64,000 bases of DNA from Bradyrhizobium commune (GTDB lineage Bacteria > Pseudomonadota > Alphaproteobacteria > Rhizobiales > Xanthobacteraceae), in contig NZ_CP061379.1 of the NCBI RefSeq assembly GCF_015624505.1, forward strand, positions 3,720,001 to 3,784,000, written 5' to 3'. A program made the position numbers and the translations under genes. Shown one piece after another: positions 42,364 to 51,639 of the stretch (positions are counted from its first letter, which is position 1; every line of letters begins with the position of its first letter). Under the pieces are notes generated by a model. The model saw only the letters and a list, made by a program, of their open reading frames with translations. It searched no databases and was not told the DNA's origin.

Positions 42364-42534
42364 CTAGGCGGCCTGTTCCTCAAACGAGGTGTAGACGCGG
42401 CCCGCGGGGTCAACGACCTGAACGTCCCAGCAGCCGTCCTCGACGAGCTCCCTGGCCTTCTTGAGAGCGGCGGCGAGTGACGGCCGCTTCAGGTTGACGA
42501 CGCCCGCCGTGTCGAAACCGCTGATTTCAAACAT
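42364..42534 (-). CDS. Small conserved-type protein of unknown function
   Basis: 56 aa from ATG 42534 to TAG 42364: MFEISGFDTAGVV, a basic helix SLAAALKKARELVEDG, and CWDVQVVDPAGRVYTSFEE. The helix plus W-D-V-Q-V-x-D strand pattern looks like a real small domain and is familiar from Rhizobiales. GGAGCGGC stands before the ATG. No function known. Confidence 0.6.
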   Translation of the reverse strand: MFEISGFDTAGVVNLKRPSLAAALKKARELVEDGCWDVQVVDPAGRVYTSFEEQAA

Positions 42535-42794
42535 GCCGCTCCTCCCTGTTTTCCTGAATCCTACACTTTTTATGGGCGTTGTCTGCGGCCTTGTCGCGCT
42601 TCGCGGCAGGCTGCCCGGTTCGGCAGAGACACCGTACTCGACCGGGGTGGCTGGGCCTGCCAGGCGACCAAGCCGCTAACGTGGAATTAATCCAAAAAGC
42701 CCACAATTTTAGGCAGTTGGAGTTGGGTGCTGCGTAGAGGAGGCGTCGCGAGGACGTTCCGGCGACGGCTTCCTTTTGCCTGAGGTCAATGCAC

Positions 42795-43457
42795 ATGACC
42801 ACGAGTTTGGAAGCGCAAGGCCCCGTCGAACAGCTCGACCCCGCAGCGCTCGCGCTTGCAGCCGCAGCACCTGAACCCGAAACCCCAGAGGCTCCTGTAC
42901 CGATCAAGCGATCCAGCCGGAAGTCGGTCCTGGCCCTGTCGGTGTGTGCCTTGGCCATCAACGGCGCGGCGGCCATCTATACATCGCCGTACGATGTTCC
43001 GTCGCCGAATCTCAGCCGTCTGGCTGAACTGCTTCCGCACCGGGAAGCGTCCCCGCCAAAACCGGATCCGGTTGTCGCTGCCCTGAAGGACATTCAGGCG
43101 GCGCAGCAGCAACACACGGCCGCGCTCCAGGAGAGCAATAACTCGTTGCAGCAAAGCGCAGCAATCCAGCAGCAGGATTCAATGGTGCTGCTTTCTTTGC
43201 GCCAGAGCATCACGGACGAACGGATCGACGTGAAGAAGGTATCTTCGCAGCTATCCACGCTCATCGCGAAGATCGACTCGCTGCAAAATACGATGACGTC
43301 GGATCTCACGTCCTCCATTCGAAGAGCGCATGCCCGCTACGGACTGTCCGCAGCGATGCGCAAAAGGATGGCTCCGCAGCCGAAATCGGTTGGGCCTGTT
43401 TCGGTTGGAGGAGCTCCGCTGACTGCGCCGGCTACGGTTGCGGTTCCGGAGAGCTGA
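42795..43457 (+). CDS. Membrane-anchored coiled-coil protein of unknown function
   Basis: 220 aa. An N-terminal Ala/Pro/Glu-rich cytoplasmic segment (1-40) precedes one membrane helix (VLALSVCALAINGAAAIYT, about 45-63) and a periplasmic coiled-coil rich in Gln (QQQHTAALQESNNSLQQSAAIQQQD, then TLIAKIDSLQNTM). ATG 42795 fits the TGAGGT ribosome site better than ATG 42789. No family recognised. Confidence 0.75.
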   Translation: MTTSLEAQGPVEQLDPAALALAAAAPEPETPEAPVPIKRSSRKSVLALSVCALAINGAAAIYTSPYDVPSPNLSRLAELLPHREASPPKPDPVVAALKDIQAAQQQHTAALQESNNSLQQSAAIQQQDSMVLLSLRQSITDERIDVKKVSSQLSTLIAKIDSLQNTMTSDLTSSIRRAHARYGLSAAMRKRMAPQPKSVGPVSVGGAPLTAPATVAVPES

Positions 43458-43527
43458 AAGGCACGGCGAGCGAAACGCTTGGGACGATGGGTGCGCTGAC
43501 GTTGCGTCGGTAGACGCGTATCTTTTG

Positions 43528-43812
43528 CTAGTTGGTAGTCGTGCCGCTCTTGGCCTTGGACGAGTGCTTCACAGCCGGCGTGGCCGACTTCTTCGGCGCG
43601 TTATCGCCGCGTGCAGCTCCCCACGGATCGACCGGCTTCTGGTCCGGAACATTGTTGAGGGAGCGTTGATAGGCGCGCTCAGCCCGAGCGTCGTCCGCCT
43701 TCTGCGACTCCGTCTTCTCCTTGGGCTGTTCGCCATATTGCGGAACATGGTCCTGCGCCAGCGCGGGGGCGGCGATCAGGGCAAGCATGATTGCGACGGC
43801 GATTTTGCGCAT
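43528..43812 (-). CDS. Small secreted Lys-rich protein of unknown function
   Basis: 94 aa from ATG 43812. Signal peptide (MRKIAVAIMLALIAAPALAQ) then a hydrophilic, probably disordered mature part (EKTESQKADDARAERAYQRSL, DPWGAARGDNAPKKSATP). Downstream of and on the same strand as tRNA-Lys. Function unknown. Confidence 0.65.
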   Translation of the reverse strand: MRKIAVAIMLALIAAPALAQDHVPQYGEQPKEKTESQKADDARAERAYQRSLNNVPDQKPVDPWGAARGDNAPKKSATPAVKHSSKAKSGTTTN

Positions 43813-43928
43813 CGAGAAGCTCCCGGTTCTGCGGCGAGCATAACATCGCGCCGATCGCGGCATCAATGCAGCGAAGCGGATGATGCGCGCGCCGGATCTT
43901 GCTACTGCGCGTCGTGATTGAAGTTGCT

Positions 43929-44004
43929 TGGTGAGCGCGCTGGGGCTCGAACCCAGGACCCCGTGATTAAAAGTCACGTGCTCTACCGGCTGAGCTACGC
44001 GCTC
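43929..44004 (-). tRNA. tRNA-Lys (anticodon UUU)
   Basis: 76 bases on the minus strand, with encoded CCA. The 7-bp acceptor (GAGCGCG/CGCGCTC) is intact, the D-loop reads TAGCTCAGCCGGTAGAGC, the anticodon loop ACTTTTAAT gives UUU, and the T-loop has GGGTTCGAGCCCC. Confidence 0.97.
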
Positions 44005-44285
44005 CCATGGCCGCTGATGGCTTGAAAGACATCGCCATCGTGTTCGGACATTCGAGAAGCATGTCTTGCCGCTCCGCTTTAATTCGCGTCGCGAGGAAAA
44101 CCGGCTGTTTCCGGATCATGCTGTCGGCCCGCGCTGTGTAGGGGGATGGGGCGCTGAGGTCAATAGCAGGGATGGCCGCCGAAACCCGCGGCAGGAGCGG
44201 GGATTTTCTTGCCGCTTCCGTTGCTTAGGCTGGGATTTTCAACCGGATTGGCGGCCCGTCATCCACGCCGAACAACAGGACCCCG

Positions 44286-46949
44286 TCAGTTCGCCTCCCG
44301 CCGCACCTCGCTCGGCACCGCTTGCCCCATGCCGGCAGGCGGCGGCAGCGCGACCGGGCGCAGGCCGATCAGCTCGGCGGTGCGGATCGCGCTGTCGCGC
44401 CAGAACTGGAACGAGTTGATGCGGCTGAGCTCGAGGATGGCGATGGCGACCGCGGCCAGGAACGGCAGGCTTTGCAGCACCAGAACGCCCGCAAAGATGT
44501 AGATCTCGGTGATCTGCCGGAAGCTGTTGGAGGCGATCAGCACGCCGGCGCCGATCAGGAGCAGGGTGCCGATCACGGCCTCCCAGAACGCCTGGAACTC
44601 GATCGACATCCTGGACAGGCCGCCCTTGGAGGTGCGCGCGAACGCAATGTGCTCGGTGATCAATCCTTGCGCAACGGCGCGCGACACCGTCCACTGCACG
44701 CTCATGGCCGCGATCATGGCGCCCAGCATCTGGCCGGGCTTGATCGCGACGCGCGCGCGGTACATCGACAGGAAGTGCGCGAGCGAGACGACGAAGGCGC
44801 CGATGATCGGCAGCGTCAGGATCTTGTCGGGGATGGCGATGTCGGCAAAGGCCACGATCGGCACCCAGACGAGGTTGAGCAGCGCCACGACCACGCCGAG
44901 GCTTTCCGCGCCCAGCCAGTTCAGCCAGCCCAGGCCATATTCGCGCTTCTGGTCGGGCGTCAGCCGGCTCTTGCCGGGCAGGAACTGGCGCCAGTGCTTC
45001 TTCACGATCTGGAGCCCGCCATAGGCCCAGCGGTGACGCTGCTTCTTGAAGGCCTCGTAGGTGTCGGGGAGCAGCCCCTTGCCGTAGCGGTAATTGGTGT
45101 AATGGGTGGTCCAGCCGAGCTCCTGGATCGCAAGGCCGAGATCGCTGTCCTCGCAGATCGTGTCGGACGACCAGCCGCCGGCCATGTCCATCGCGGCGCG
45201 GCGGATCAGGCACATCGTGCCGTGCACGATGACGGCGTTGAGCTCGTTGCGCTGGACCATGCCGATGTCGAAGAAGCCGGCATATTCGCCGTTCATGATG
45301 TAGTGCATGATCGACAGATCGCCGTCGCGATGCTCCTGCGGCGCCTGCACCAGGCCGACGCGCGGGTCGGCAAAGGCGGGCACGAGGTCCTTCAGCCAGT
45401 CGGGCTCGACGACATAGTCGGCATCGAGGATGCCGATGATCTCTGCATCGACGGCGGTGCGGTCCATCGCGATGCGCAACGCGCCGGCCTTGAAGCCCTT
45501 CACCTTCTCGGCATTGATGAACTTGAAGCGTTCACCGAGCGCGCGGCAATGGTCCTGGATCGGCTGCCAGAACGCGGGATCCGGCGTGTTGTTGATGATG
45601 ACGACGCATTCGTAGTTCGGATAGTCGAGCCGCGACAGCGCATCGAGCGTCTGCTTCAGCATCTCGACCGGCTCGAAATACGCAGGGATATGGATCGAGA
45701 CCTTCGGGTAGTATTTCTCCGGCACGTCGGCGACCGGCTTGCCCTTGGTGAGCAGCCGCTGCGGCGGCCGGCCGAAGGCGACGGCCGCGATCTCGTCGAT
45801 GCGGGCCATCGCGATGAGGACGAGAGGAACAAGGAGAATCATACCGAGCGTCAGCGCGAAGGCCGATCCGAACAGGAAGTAGTGTCCATTCCAATAGGCG
45901 AACACGGTCGCGGCCCAGGCGCCGACACCGTTGGCGGTCGCCGCCAGCAGGAATGCCTGCCTTGCGGTCGGATGCTCCAGCCGCAGGATGGGTAGCGACA
46001 AGAGGATGCCGACCAGCAGCGCGATCGTCATCAGCTTCCAATAATCGGGATTCTCGACCGGGCCGGTCCAGGCGAATTTCGGCTCGCGGCTGGCGTTGAG
46101 GATGCCCCAGTAAGGGCCGACGCCGCCTTCGAAGAACTTCCAGGGCTGATCGATCGCCTCGACGATGTTGTATTCCATGCCGAGCGCTTCGGCGCGGCTG
46201 ACGAAATTGCGCAGCGTGAGCGCCTGCTGGAACGCACCGGGGTCGGCGTTGCGCAAGTTATAGCCGGCGCTCGGCCAGCCGAACTCAGCGATCACGATGC
46301 GCTTGCCCGGGAACTGATTGCGCAACAGGTTGTAGCGGTCGACAGCCTGATCGACGGCCTGGTCGGAGCGGAAGTTTTCCCAATAGGGCAGGACGTGGGC
46401 CGCGATGAAATCGACGTTGGAGCCGAGGTCGGGATTGTCGCGCCAGATGTTCCAGATCTCGCCGGTGGTGACGGGCACGCGGACCGCGCTCTTCACCTTC
46501 TTGATCATCTCGATGAGGTCTTCGATCTTCTGCTCGCCGCGGTAGATCACCTCGTTGCCGACGACGACGCCGTTGACGTTGCTGTTCTTGCGGGCGAGCT
46601 CGATGGCGGCCTTGATCTCGCGCTCGTTGCGGTCGGGGTCCTTGTCGATCCAGGCGCCGACTGTGACCTTGAGGCCGAACTCGGCGGCGATCGGCGGCAC
46701 CAGCTCGTTGCCTTCCGTCGCGGAGTAGGACCGGATCGCGCGCGTGATGGTCGAGAGCTTCTTCATGTCCGCGCGAATCTTTTCGGGGTCGACGTTGTTG
46801 TCGACGACGTGTCCCGGTTCGAACGGCGTATAGGACAGGCTGGGCAGCAGACCCTTGAAGTCGGGCGCGGGTTCCTTGTCGCGCAGGACTCCCCATAGGC
46901 CGGCGTGGAGCACCGACACGAGCAACAGAACGGCGGCGACAACGCGCAT
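44286..46949 (-). CDS. ndvB: NdvB-like beta-(1,3)/(1,6)-glucan synthase (GH17-like + GT2)
   Basis: 887 aa inner-membrane protein. An N-terminal anchor leads into a GH17-like domain (about 40-290) with both putative catalytic Glu, in VGNEVIYRG and IAEFGWPS. Four or so membrane helices follow. The family-2 glycosyltransferase domain (about 415-640) has GILDADYV, CEDSDLG and KQRHRWAYGG (the QxxRW acceptor motif), then C-terminal membrane helices. This arrangement is that of the Bradyrhizobium cyclic-glucan locus; size (about 99 kDa) fits the NdvB I remember. A divergent NdvC-like gene lies 1.1 kb away. Confidence 0.85.
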   Translation of the reverse strand: MRVVAAVLLLVSVLHAGLWGVLRDKEPAPDFKGLLPSLSYTPFEPGHVVDNNVDPEKIRADMKKLSTITRAIRSYSATEGNELVPPIAAEFGLKVTVGAWIDKDPDRNEREIKAAIELARKNSNVNGVVVGNEVIYRGEQKIEDLIEMIKKVKSAVRVPVTTGEIWNIWRDNPDLGSNVDFIAAHVLPYWENFRSDQAVDQAVDRYNLLRNQFPGKRIVIAEFGWPSAGYNLRNADPGAFQQALTLRNFVSRAEALGMEYNIVEAIDQPWKFFEGGVGPYWGILNASREPKFAWTGPVENPDYWKLMTIALLVGILLSLPILRLEHPTARQAFLLAATANGVGAWAATVFAYWNGHYFLFGSAFALTLGMILLVPLVLIAMARIDEIAAVAFGRPPQRLLTKGKPVADVPEKYYPKVSIHIPAYFEPVEMLKQTLDALSRLDYPNYECVVIINNTPDPAFWQPIQDHCRALGERFKFINAEKVKGFKAGALRIAMDRTAVDAEIIGILDADYVVEPDWLKDLVPAFADPRVGLVQAPQEHRDGDLSIMHYIMNGEYAGFFDIGMVQRNELNAVIVHGTMCLIRRAAMDMAGGWSSDTICEDSDLGLAIQELGWTTHYTNYRYGKGLLPDTYEAFKKQRHRWAYGGLQIVKKHWRQFLPGKSRLTPDQKREYGLGWLNWLGAESLGVVVALLNLVWVPIVAFADIAIPDKILTLPIIGAFVVSLAHFLSMYRARVAIKPGQMLGAMIAAMSVQWTVSRAVAQGLITEHIAFARTSKGGLSRMSIEFQAFWEAVIGTLLLIGAGVLIASNSFRQITEIYIFAGVLVLQSLPFLAAVAIAILELSRINSFQFWRDSAIRTAELIGLRPVALPPPAGMGQAVPSEVRREAN

Positions 46950-47164
46950 CGCGGCTAAACCAAAAGGGGCTGAGATGGCAGGGAAGCGGATCCGACCCCG
47001 AGATCCGACCGAGTCCGCGGCAAAAGGAGCATACCTCTGCCGCGCGGTTTCACAACTGTCATGGCCTCATGTCCGGATGAGGGCATGGCCTTTTTCTGAA
47101 TGCGTGGCAGTGCCAACGACAGCTATCGCCGATCGTTCCTGAACGAAGGCTGAAACGATCGCGG

Positions 47165-47758
47165 CTATTTTGGGGGCGCGGGCGAGGGGCTGGCCGCAGG
47201 CGAGGGGCTCGCGGCCGGCTGCGGCTGCGAATTCCCGGTGGTCGGCGCCGGCGGCTGGGACGCGGCGGCGGCCGCCTGCTGCGGCTGGGACGCCGGATTG
47301 ATCCAGCAAGCGTGCACACGGCTGTCCAGGGTCTCGGCGACCTTGGGATCGATCTGGGCGCCGAACCGGGTCAGGCAGCGGAACGCGGCCTGGATGTGGC
47401 CGCCGGGGCAGCCGAAACGGTCGTAGAGGTCGAGGTGGCGGAACGCGGTATCGAGGTCATCCCGCCACATCAGCCGCACCACGCGCCGGCCGAGCCAGAC
47501 GCATTCGGGGTTGCCGGCCGGGCCGTTGATGGCCTGGGCGGCCTCGGCGAATTCGTCGGTGCGGCGCTGGTTCTGGGCGGTGGCGTCCTTGGCGGCGTCG
47601 GCGGGCTGGGCGGCGGCCTTGCCTTGGTCGGGGGCAGGCGTCCCGCTCTGGGCTGAGGCGCCGTTGAGGCCGACCAGGAGGACCAGGGAGGAGACGGCCA
47701 AGGTGGCGGCGAACTGCCGCAGGACCGCATTTCGTAACTCGAACACCCGTCGCCGCAT
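47165..47758 (-). CDS. Secreted Pro/Ala-rich protein between ndvB and ndvC
   Basis: 197 aa. Signal peptide (cleavage after LNGASAQ), a small Cys-containing central domain (about residues 70-150, with ECVWLGRRVVRLMWRDDLDTAFRHL and RFGCPGGHIQAAFRCL) and a Pro/Ala/Ser tail. Its position between ndvB and ndvC recalls the third glucan-locus gene (ndvD) described in B. japonicum, but I cannot confirm homology from sequence. Confidence 0.65.
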   Translation of the reverse strand: MRRRVFELRNAVLRQFAATLAVSSLVLLVGLNGASAQSGTPAPDQGKAAAQPADAAKDATAQNQRRTDEFAEAAQAINGPAGNPECVWLGRRVVRLMWRDDLDTAFRHLDLYDRFGCPGGHIQAAFRCLTRFGAQIDPKVAETLDSRVHACWINPASQPQQAAAAASQPPAPTTGNSQPQPAASPSPAASPSPAPPK

Positions 47759-48031
47759 GAATTCCCCAATATCTCAGCTGACCGACCGCGTGGGACGACC
47801 TCGCGGACGCTAGCTGATGGCGTCCAAATGGGTCTCCAATGCGGCGGAAAAGTCCCGCAAAATCCCATGACCTGTATTTGGATTTTTGTCCAGCAAAGTC
47901 ACGATCCTATGGGATGGTCGAACGGCCGCAGGCCAATTCGCCGGGGAGAGGGGAGAGGCCAGCCGCCTCACCCCCTTGGCAGATGGCGTGCGAGCAGGTA
48001 ATCGACGGGCCCTTCGCGGAGGACGGAACCG

Positions 48032-49648
48032 ATTTCTCTTCGTACGCCACTGGCGCTCCTGCTCGTCTCCCTCTGTGCGATTGCTGCCGTGTGGTGGTGG
48101 CTGGCCACGCCGATCACGCTCGCGCGCGCGCCGATCGATCCCAATGACAAGGTCCAATGCGTCTCCTATGCACCGTTCCGCGGCGAGCAGACGCCGCTGA
48201 ACGAATGGACCCATATCGGGGCCGACCAGATCGAGCAGGATTTGCGCCAGCTCAAGGAGATCACCGACTGCGTCCGCACCTATTCGATCGAGAACGGACT
48301 CGACCAGGTGCCGGCGGTGGCGACCAAGGTCGGCGGGCTGAAGGTGATCCAGGGCATCTGGCTCGGCAGCAACCGCGCCAAGAATTTCGCGCAGGCGGCG
48401 ATTGCCGTGCGTCTCACCAAGGAGTTTCCCGACACCATCTCCGCCCTCGTCGTCGGCAACGAAGTCCTGCTGCGCGGGGAGATGACGACCGCAGATCTCG
48501 TCTCCATCATCCGCATCGTGAAGGCGCAGGTCAGCGTGCCCGTCACCTATGCCGATGTCTGGGAATTCTGGCTGAAGAACCGCGAGGTCTATGACGCCGT
48601 CGACTTCGTCACGATCCACATCCTGCCCTATTGGGAGGACATGCCGGTGCGCGCGAAATTCGCGGCAAGCCATGTCGAATCGATCCGCGAGCGCATGGCT
48701 GTCGCGTTTCCGGGCAAGGAGATCCTGATCGGCGAGACCGGCTGGCCCAGCGAAGGGCGCATGCGCGACGGCGCGCTGCCGTCACGCACCAACCAGGCGC
48801 GCGTGGTCTCGGAGATTCTGGCGCTTGCGAAGGCGCAGAAGTTTCGGGTCAATTTGATCGAGGCCTATGACCAGCCGTGGAAGCGGCGGCTCGAAGGCAC
48901 CGTCGGCGGCTATTGGGGCCTGTTCGATTCCGTCCGTCGCCAGCTCAAATATCCGCCGGGCGAACCGATCTCCAATTTCCCGTACTGGAAATGGTACATG
49001 GGCGCCGGCATGGCGCTCAGCGTGCTGGTGTTCGCGGTGGCCGGCATCACGCTGCGGCGCCGCCCTTGGACGCCGCGCTTCTCGGCCTGGCTCGCGGTCG
49101 GCATCTCCGCGACATCGGCGGGCACCCTGCTCGGGATTGCCGCCGACAAGATGTATTACGAAAGCTACGGCTGGGGCGGCTGGCTGATGTGGGGCGTGTT
49201 GCTGTTGGCCGGCATCCTGTCGCCGATCTTCTGCGCGCAGGCCCTGGTCATCGGCCGCAGCCTGCCGACCTTCCTCGACCTGCTCGGTCCGCGCGAAGAG
49301 CGGAAATGGTCGAAGCTCACGGCCGTGCTTGGCCTGACGCTGGCCGTGACCGCCGTGATCGCGGCCGAGACTGCACTCGGCTTCGTGTTCGACCCGCGCT
49401 ATCGCGACTTCCCCTATGCCTCGCTGACGATGGCGGTGGTGCCGTTCGCGCTCCTGATGCTGAACCGGCCGCAGATCGGCGTGCGTCCGATCGCGGAAGC
49501 GGTGTTCGCAGGGGTGCTGGCGCTGTCGGCGGCCTACATGCTCCTCAACGAAGGCCGCGAGAACTGGCAGTCGCTCTGGACCGGCGCGATCTATCTGTTG
49601 TTCGCGCTCACGCTGTGGCGGGCGCGGGCCGAGCAAAGCCAAGGATGA
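48032..49648 (+). CDS. ndvC: NdvC-like beta-glucan processing protein (GH17-like, membrane)
   Basis: 538 aa if translation starts at ATT 48032. A GH17-like domain (about 30-290) with catalytic Glu candidates in VGNEVLLRG and IGETGWPS is followed by about eight membrane helices (YMGAGMALSVLVFAVAGI onward). It is the soluble-domain twin of NdvB without the glycosyltransferase, as for NdvC, which introduces beta-1,6 linkages. The first ATG/GTG in frame is GTG 48089, but that cuts into the first membrane helix (ALLLVSLCAIAAVWWW); GGAGG at 48018-48022 points to the rare ATT. The start is uncertain; the gene itself is certain. Confidence 0.8.
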   Translation: MSLRTPLALLLVSLCAIAAVWWWLATPITLARAPIDPNDKVQCVSYAPFRGEQTPLNEWTHIGADQIEQDLRQLKEITDCVRTYSIENGLDQVPAVATKVGGLKVIQGIWLGSNRAKNFAQAAIAVRLTKEFPDTISALVVGNEVLLRGEMTTADLVSIIRIVKAQVSVPVTYADVWEFWLKNREVYDAVDFVTIHILPYWEDMPVRAKFAASHVESIRERMAVAFPGKEILIGETGWPSEGRMRDGALPSRTNQARVVSEILALAKAQKFRVNLIEAYDQPWKRRLEGTVGGYWGLFDSVRRQLKYPPGEPISNFPYWKWYMGAGMALSVLVFAVAGITLRRRPWTPRFSAWLAVGISATSAGTLLGIAADKMYYESYGWGGWLMWGVLLLAGILSPIFCAQALVIGRSLPTFLDLLGPREERKWSKLTAVLGLTLAVTAVIAAETALGFVFDPRYRDFPYASLTMAVVPFALLMLNRPQIGVRPIAEAVFAGVLALSAAYMLLNEGRENWQSLWTGAIYLLFALTLWRARAEQSQG

Positions 49649-49988
49649 GCAGGCCGATCGCGAGCCCCGACAGCACGACGTTGTAGAGCACGATGCCGAG
49701 GCCGGCCGCGATCACGCCGAGGGTGAGCAGCACGATCGAAGGCCGCATCAGGTTCAGCGTCGCGACGACCAGCGCGACGATGCCGAAAACGGAATTCTTG
49801 AACAATGCGGTCGAGACGGAGCGTGCCTTGCAGGCCATGGTCTGAAGGCCGGCGTCGCACGCGAGCGCGACTTGCGAGAACTCGACCGCGAGATAGCGCA
49901 CATAGAGCGCGTAGCCGACGGTGACGAATCCGACGACGAGCAGGAACTGCACCTGATAGGGCGTGAGGCGAAAGGGCTTCTTTTTCAT
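49608..49988 (-). CDS. Four-helix membrane protein of unknown function
   Basis: 126 aa with about four membrane helices (VQFLLVVGFVTVGYALYV, IVALVVATLNLM, VLLTLGVIAAGLGIVLYNVVL, IGLLILGF) and two Cys in the first periplasmic loop (ACDAGLQTMACKA). Overlaps the 3' end of the ndvC-like gene by 41 bases on the opposite strand. No family recognised. Confidence 0.65.
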   Translation of the reverse strand: MKKKPFRLTPYQVQFLLVVGFVTVGYALYVRYLAVEFSQVALACDAGLQTMACKARSVSTALFKNSVFGIVALVVATLNLMRPSIVLLTLGVIAAGLGIVLYNVVLSGLAIGLLILGFARPAPATA

Positions 49989-50221
49989 CGGGGCAATATG
50001 GTCGGGAAGGGGCGGGCAGGCAACGGGGGAGGTGGATTTTCTGGTTCACGCCATCGACAACGGGCAGAAGGCGAGATCCGGATCCGCGGCTCTCATGCGA
50101 CAGAATTGGCTGCGATATCGACGTTCACTCCCCTTGGGGAAGAGAACCTCGCTGCCTGGTATTGCAGGCGCCCCGGTTCTCGATGACGATTTCACAACAG
50201 CAAGTCGCAAGGGCGCACTTC

Positions 50222-50249
50222 AAAGAGTCGTCATTAAAGAGTCGTCATT
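50222..50249 (+). repeat. Perfect tandem duplication of a 14-base unit
   Basis: AAAGAGTCGTCATT occurs twice without a gap (50222-50235, 50236-50249), just before the likely start of the acyltransferase gene. It may be a replication slip or a duplicated site. Confidence 0.7.
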
Positions 50250-50295
50250 GCTTCACCGGTTTCGAGATAGCTCTGAAGTGTGTATTGCCAATCGA

Positions 50296-51375
50296 TTGGT
50301 ATTGCCGGTGGCTGGTAGCAAATATTGTCCGCAGCTCGACGGCATTCGCACGTTTTGCATCATTTTTACTGTGTTGAACCATATCCCTGCCGATGGCAGG
50401 CCATGGTTCGTCGACGGCACCGTTGGGGTGGACGCCTTTTTTCCATTGAGCGGTTGGCTCATAACCTGGCTCCTTCTTGAGGAGCGACGAAAGGAAGGGC
50501 GGATCGATCTGGGAGCCTTTTATCTCCGAAGGATTTTCAGAATCGTGCCGCTTTATTATCTGACTATTGGGATTTACGCCGGCGCGGCACTTGCCGTGTA
50601 CCTCCTGACGGGGAATTCTGCGAAGCTTGACGAGCTTCGAAATGCAGCGCTCTACCTTGTCACCTTCAATTCCGAGTACCGTCCCGACGATGCCGGCGTC
50701 ATCTTTGGACACGCTTGGACACTGGGTATAGAAGAAAAATTCTACGTCATTTGGCCGTTGATGTTGTTCTTGGCCGGACGGTTCACCGTGGTTGCCGTCG
50801 TCGGTGCGTTCATTGTGATTGGCGCGCTGTTCGGTTTGTTCGGAACGTCTGATTATCTCGTTCGGGGGTATTTTGGCCTGGGTGTGGGGGCTGGGATGGC
50901 CATCTGGCTCAATAACTCGCCATACGTGACCGTTTTCAGGAATAGGCCGATCGGCTGGATATCACTTGCAATGACGGTGGTGATGTACGCCGGGCTCGTA
51001 ACGGCGCCAAGCCTCTATTGGCACTTGGGGCTTTCGGCCAGTGTCTCGCTTCTGATTGTGAGTGTCTGGTTTGATCGAGAGCAAGGACTAGCTCGCTTTC
51101 TGGCCCGCGCTCCCCTGGTTTGGCTCGGGACGCTGACCTACGCGATCTATCTTTTCCAGACATTGGCCAGCAATCTCGTTCAAGGCCTGCTGCAGAAGCT
51201 CCACCTGCACCCTAATTTTCTGACAATCCTTTTGGCGGTATATGCTGTCTCGGTGGCCTTGGCTTGGCTAGCCCACGTGGCAATTGAGCAACCTGCAATC
51301 AGCATTGGCCGTCGTCTTGCCACCAAGCGAAAGATTGAGCAGTCGGCCTTAATTCCGGCTCGCCCGGAAGTTTGA
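50296..51375 (+). CDS. Membrane acyltransferase (OafA/ExoZ-type, acyltransferase 3)
   Basis: 359 aa from TTG 50296 (GTG 50278 is an alternative; ATG 50095 and 49963 add unrelated residues). Ten or so membrane helices. Core motifs: QLDGIRTFCIIFTVLNHIP (catalytic His), TVGVDAFFPLSGWLIT, FYLRRIFRIVPLYYL and WTLGIEEKFYVIWP. These enzymes acetylate sugars of exopolysaccharide, LPS or Nod-factor-type molecules. Base composition is clearly lower in GC than its neighbours, and the codon choice differs, suggesting horizontal gain. Confidence 0.85.
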   Translation: MVLPVAGSKYCPQLDGIRTFCIIFTVLNHIPADGRPWFVDGTVGVDAFFPLSGWLITWLLLEERRKEGRIDLGAFYLRRIFRIVPLYYLTIGIYAGAALAVYLLTGNSAKLDELRNAALYLVTFNSEYRPDDAGVIFGHAWTLGIEEKFYVIWPLMLFLAGRFTVVAVVGAFIVIGALFGLFGTSDYLVRGYFGLGVGAGMAIWLNNSPYVTVFRNRPIGWISLAMTVVMYAGLVTAPSLYWHLGLSASVSLLIVSVWFDREQGLARFLARAPLVWLGTLTYAIYLFQTLASNLVQGLLQKLHLHPNFLTILLAVYAVSVALAWLAHVAIEQPAISIGRRLATKRKIEQSALIPARPEV

Positions 51376-51639
51376 ATTCGCGCTTGCTGCCTGGTTTCGG
51401 CTATCGGCTTCCTTCGTGACGGCATTCAGCTGCTGCCGAAGGCCTTGCCCCGCCTTTCATGTCATACGCTTGGAAGTGAGCGCTCACCGGCGCGGTCGGC
51501 GGCGGCATTCACCGTAACGATCCGGATTTGCCGGACCGCCAGCGTCGCCTAAGATTCGACTTGAATCGAAGGCGTGATGACTGATCCGAACAGCAGATCA
51601 CGTCGTTCAAGAGCGCGACTGCGGGGAAGCGAGCGGGGA

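Noticed and set aside
44322..45995. 557-codon plus-strand frame inside the ndvB-like gene
   Set aside because: Antisense shadow; His/Arg/Asp-rich with no domain, while the minus strand has an intact enzyme.
49963..50277. N-terminal extension of the acyltransferase frame
   Set aside because: About 105 residues with no membrane helix or conservation before the QLDGIRT core; overlaps the promoter area of the preceding gene.
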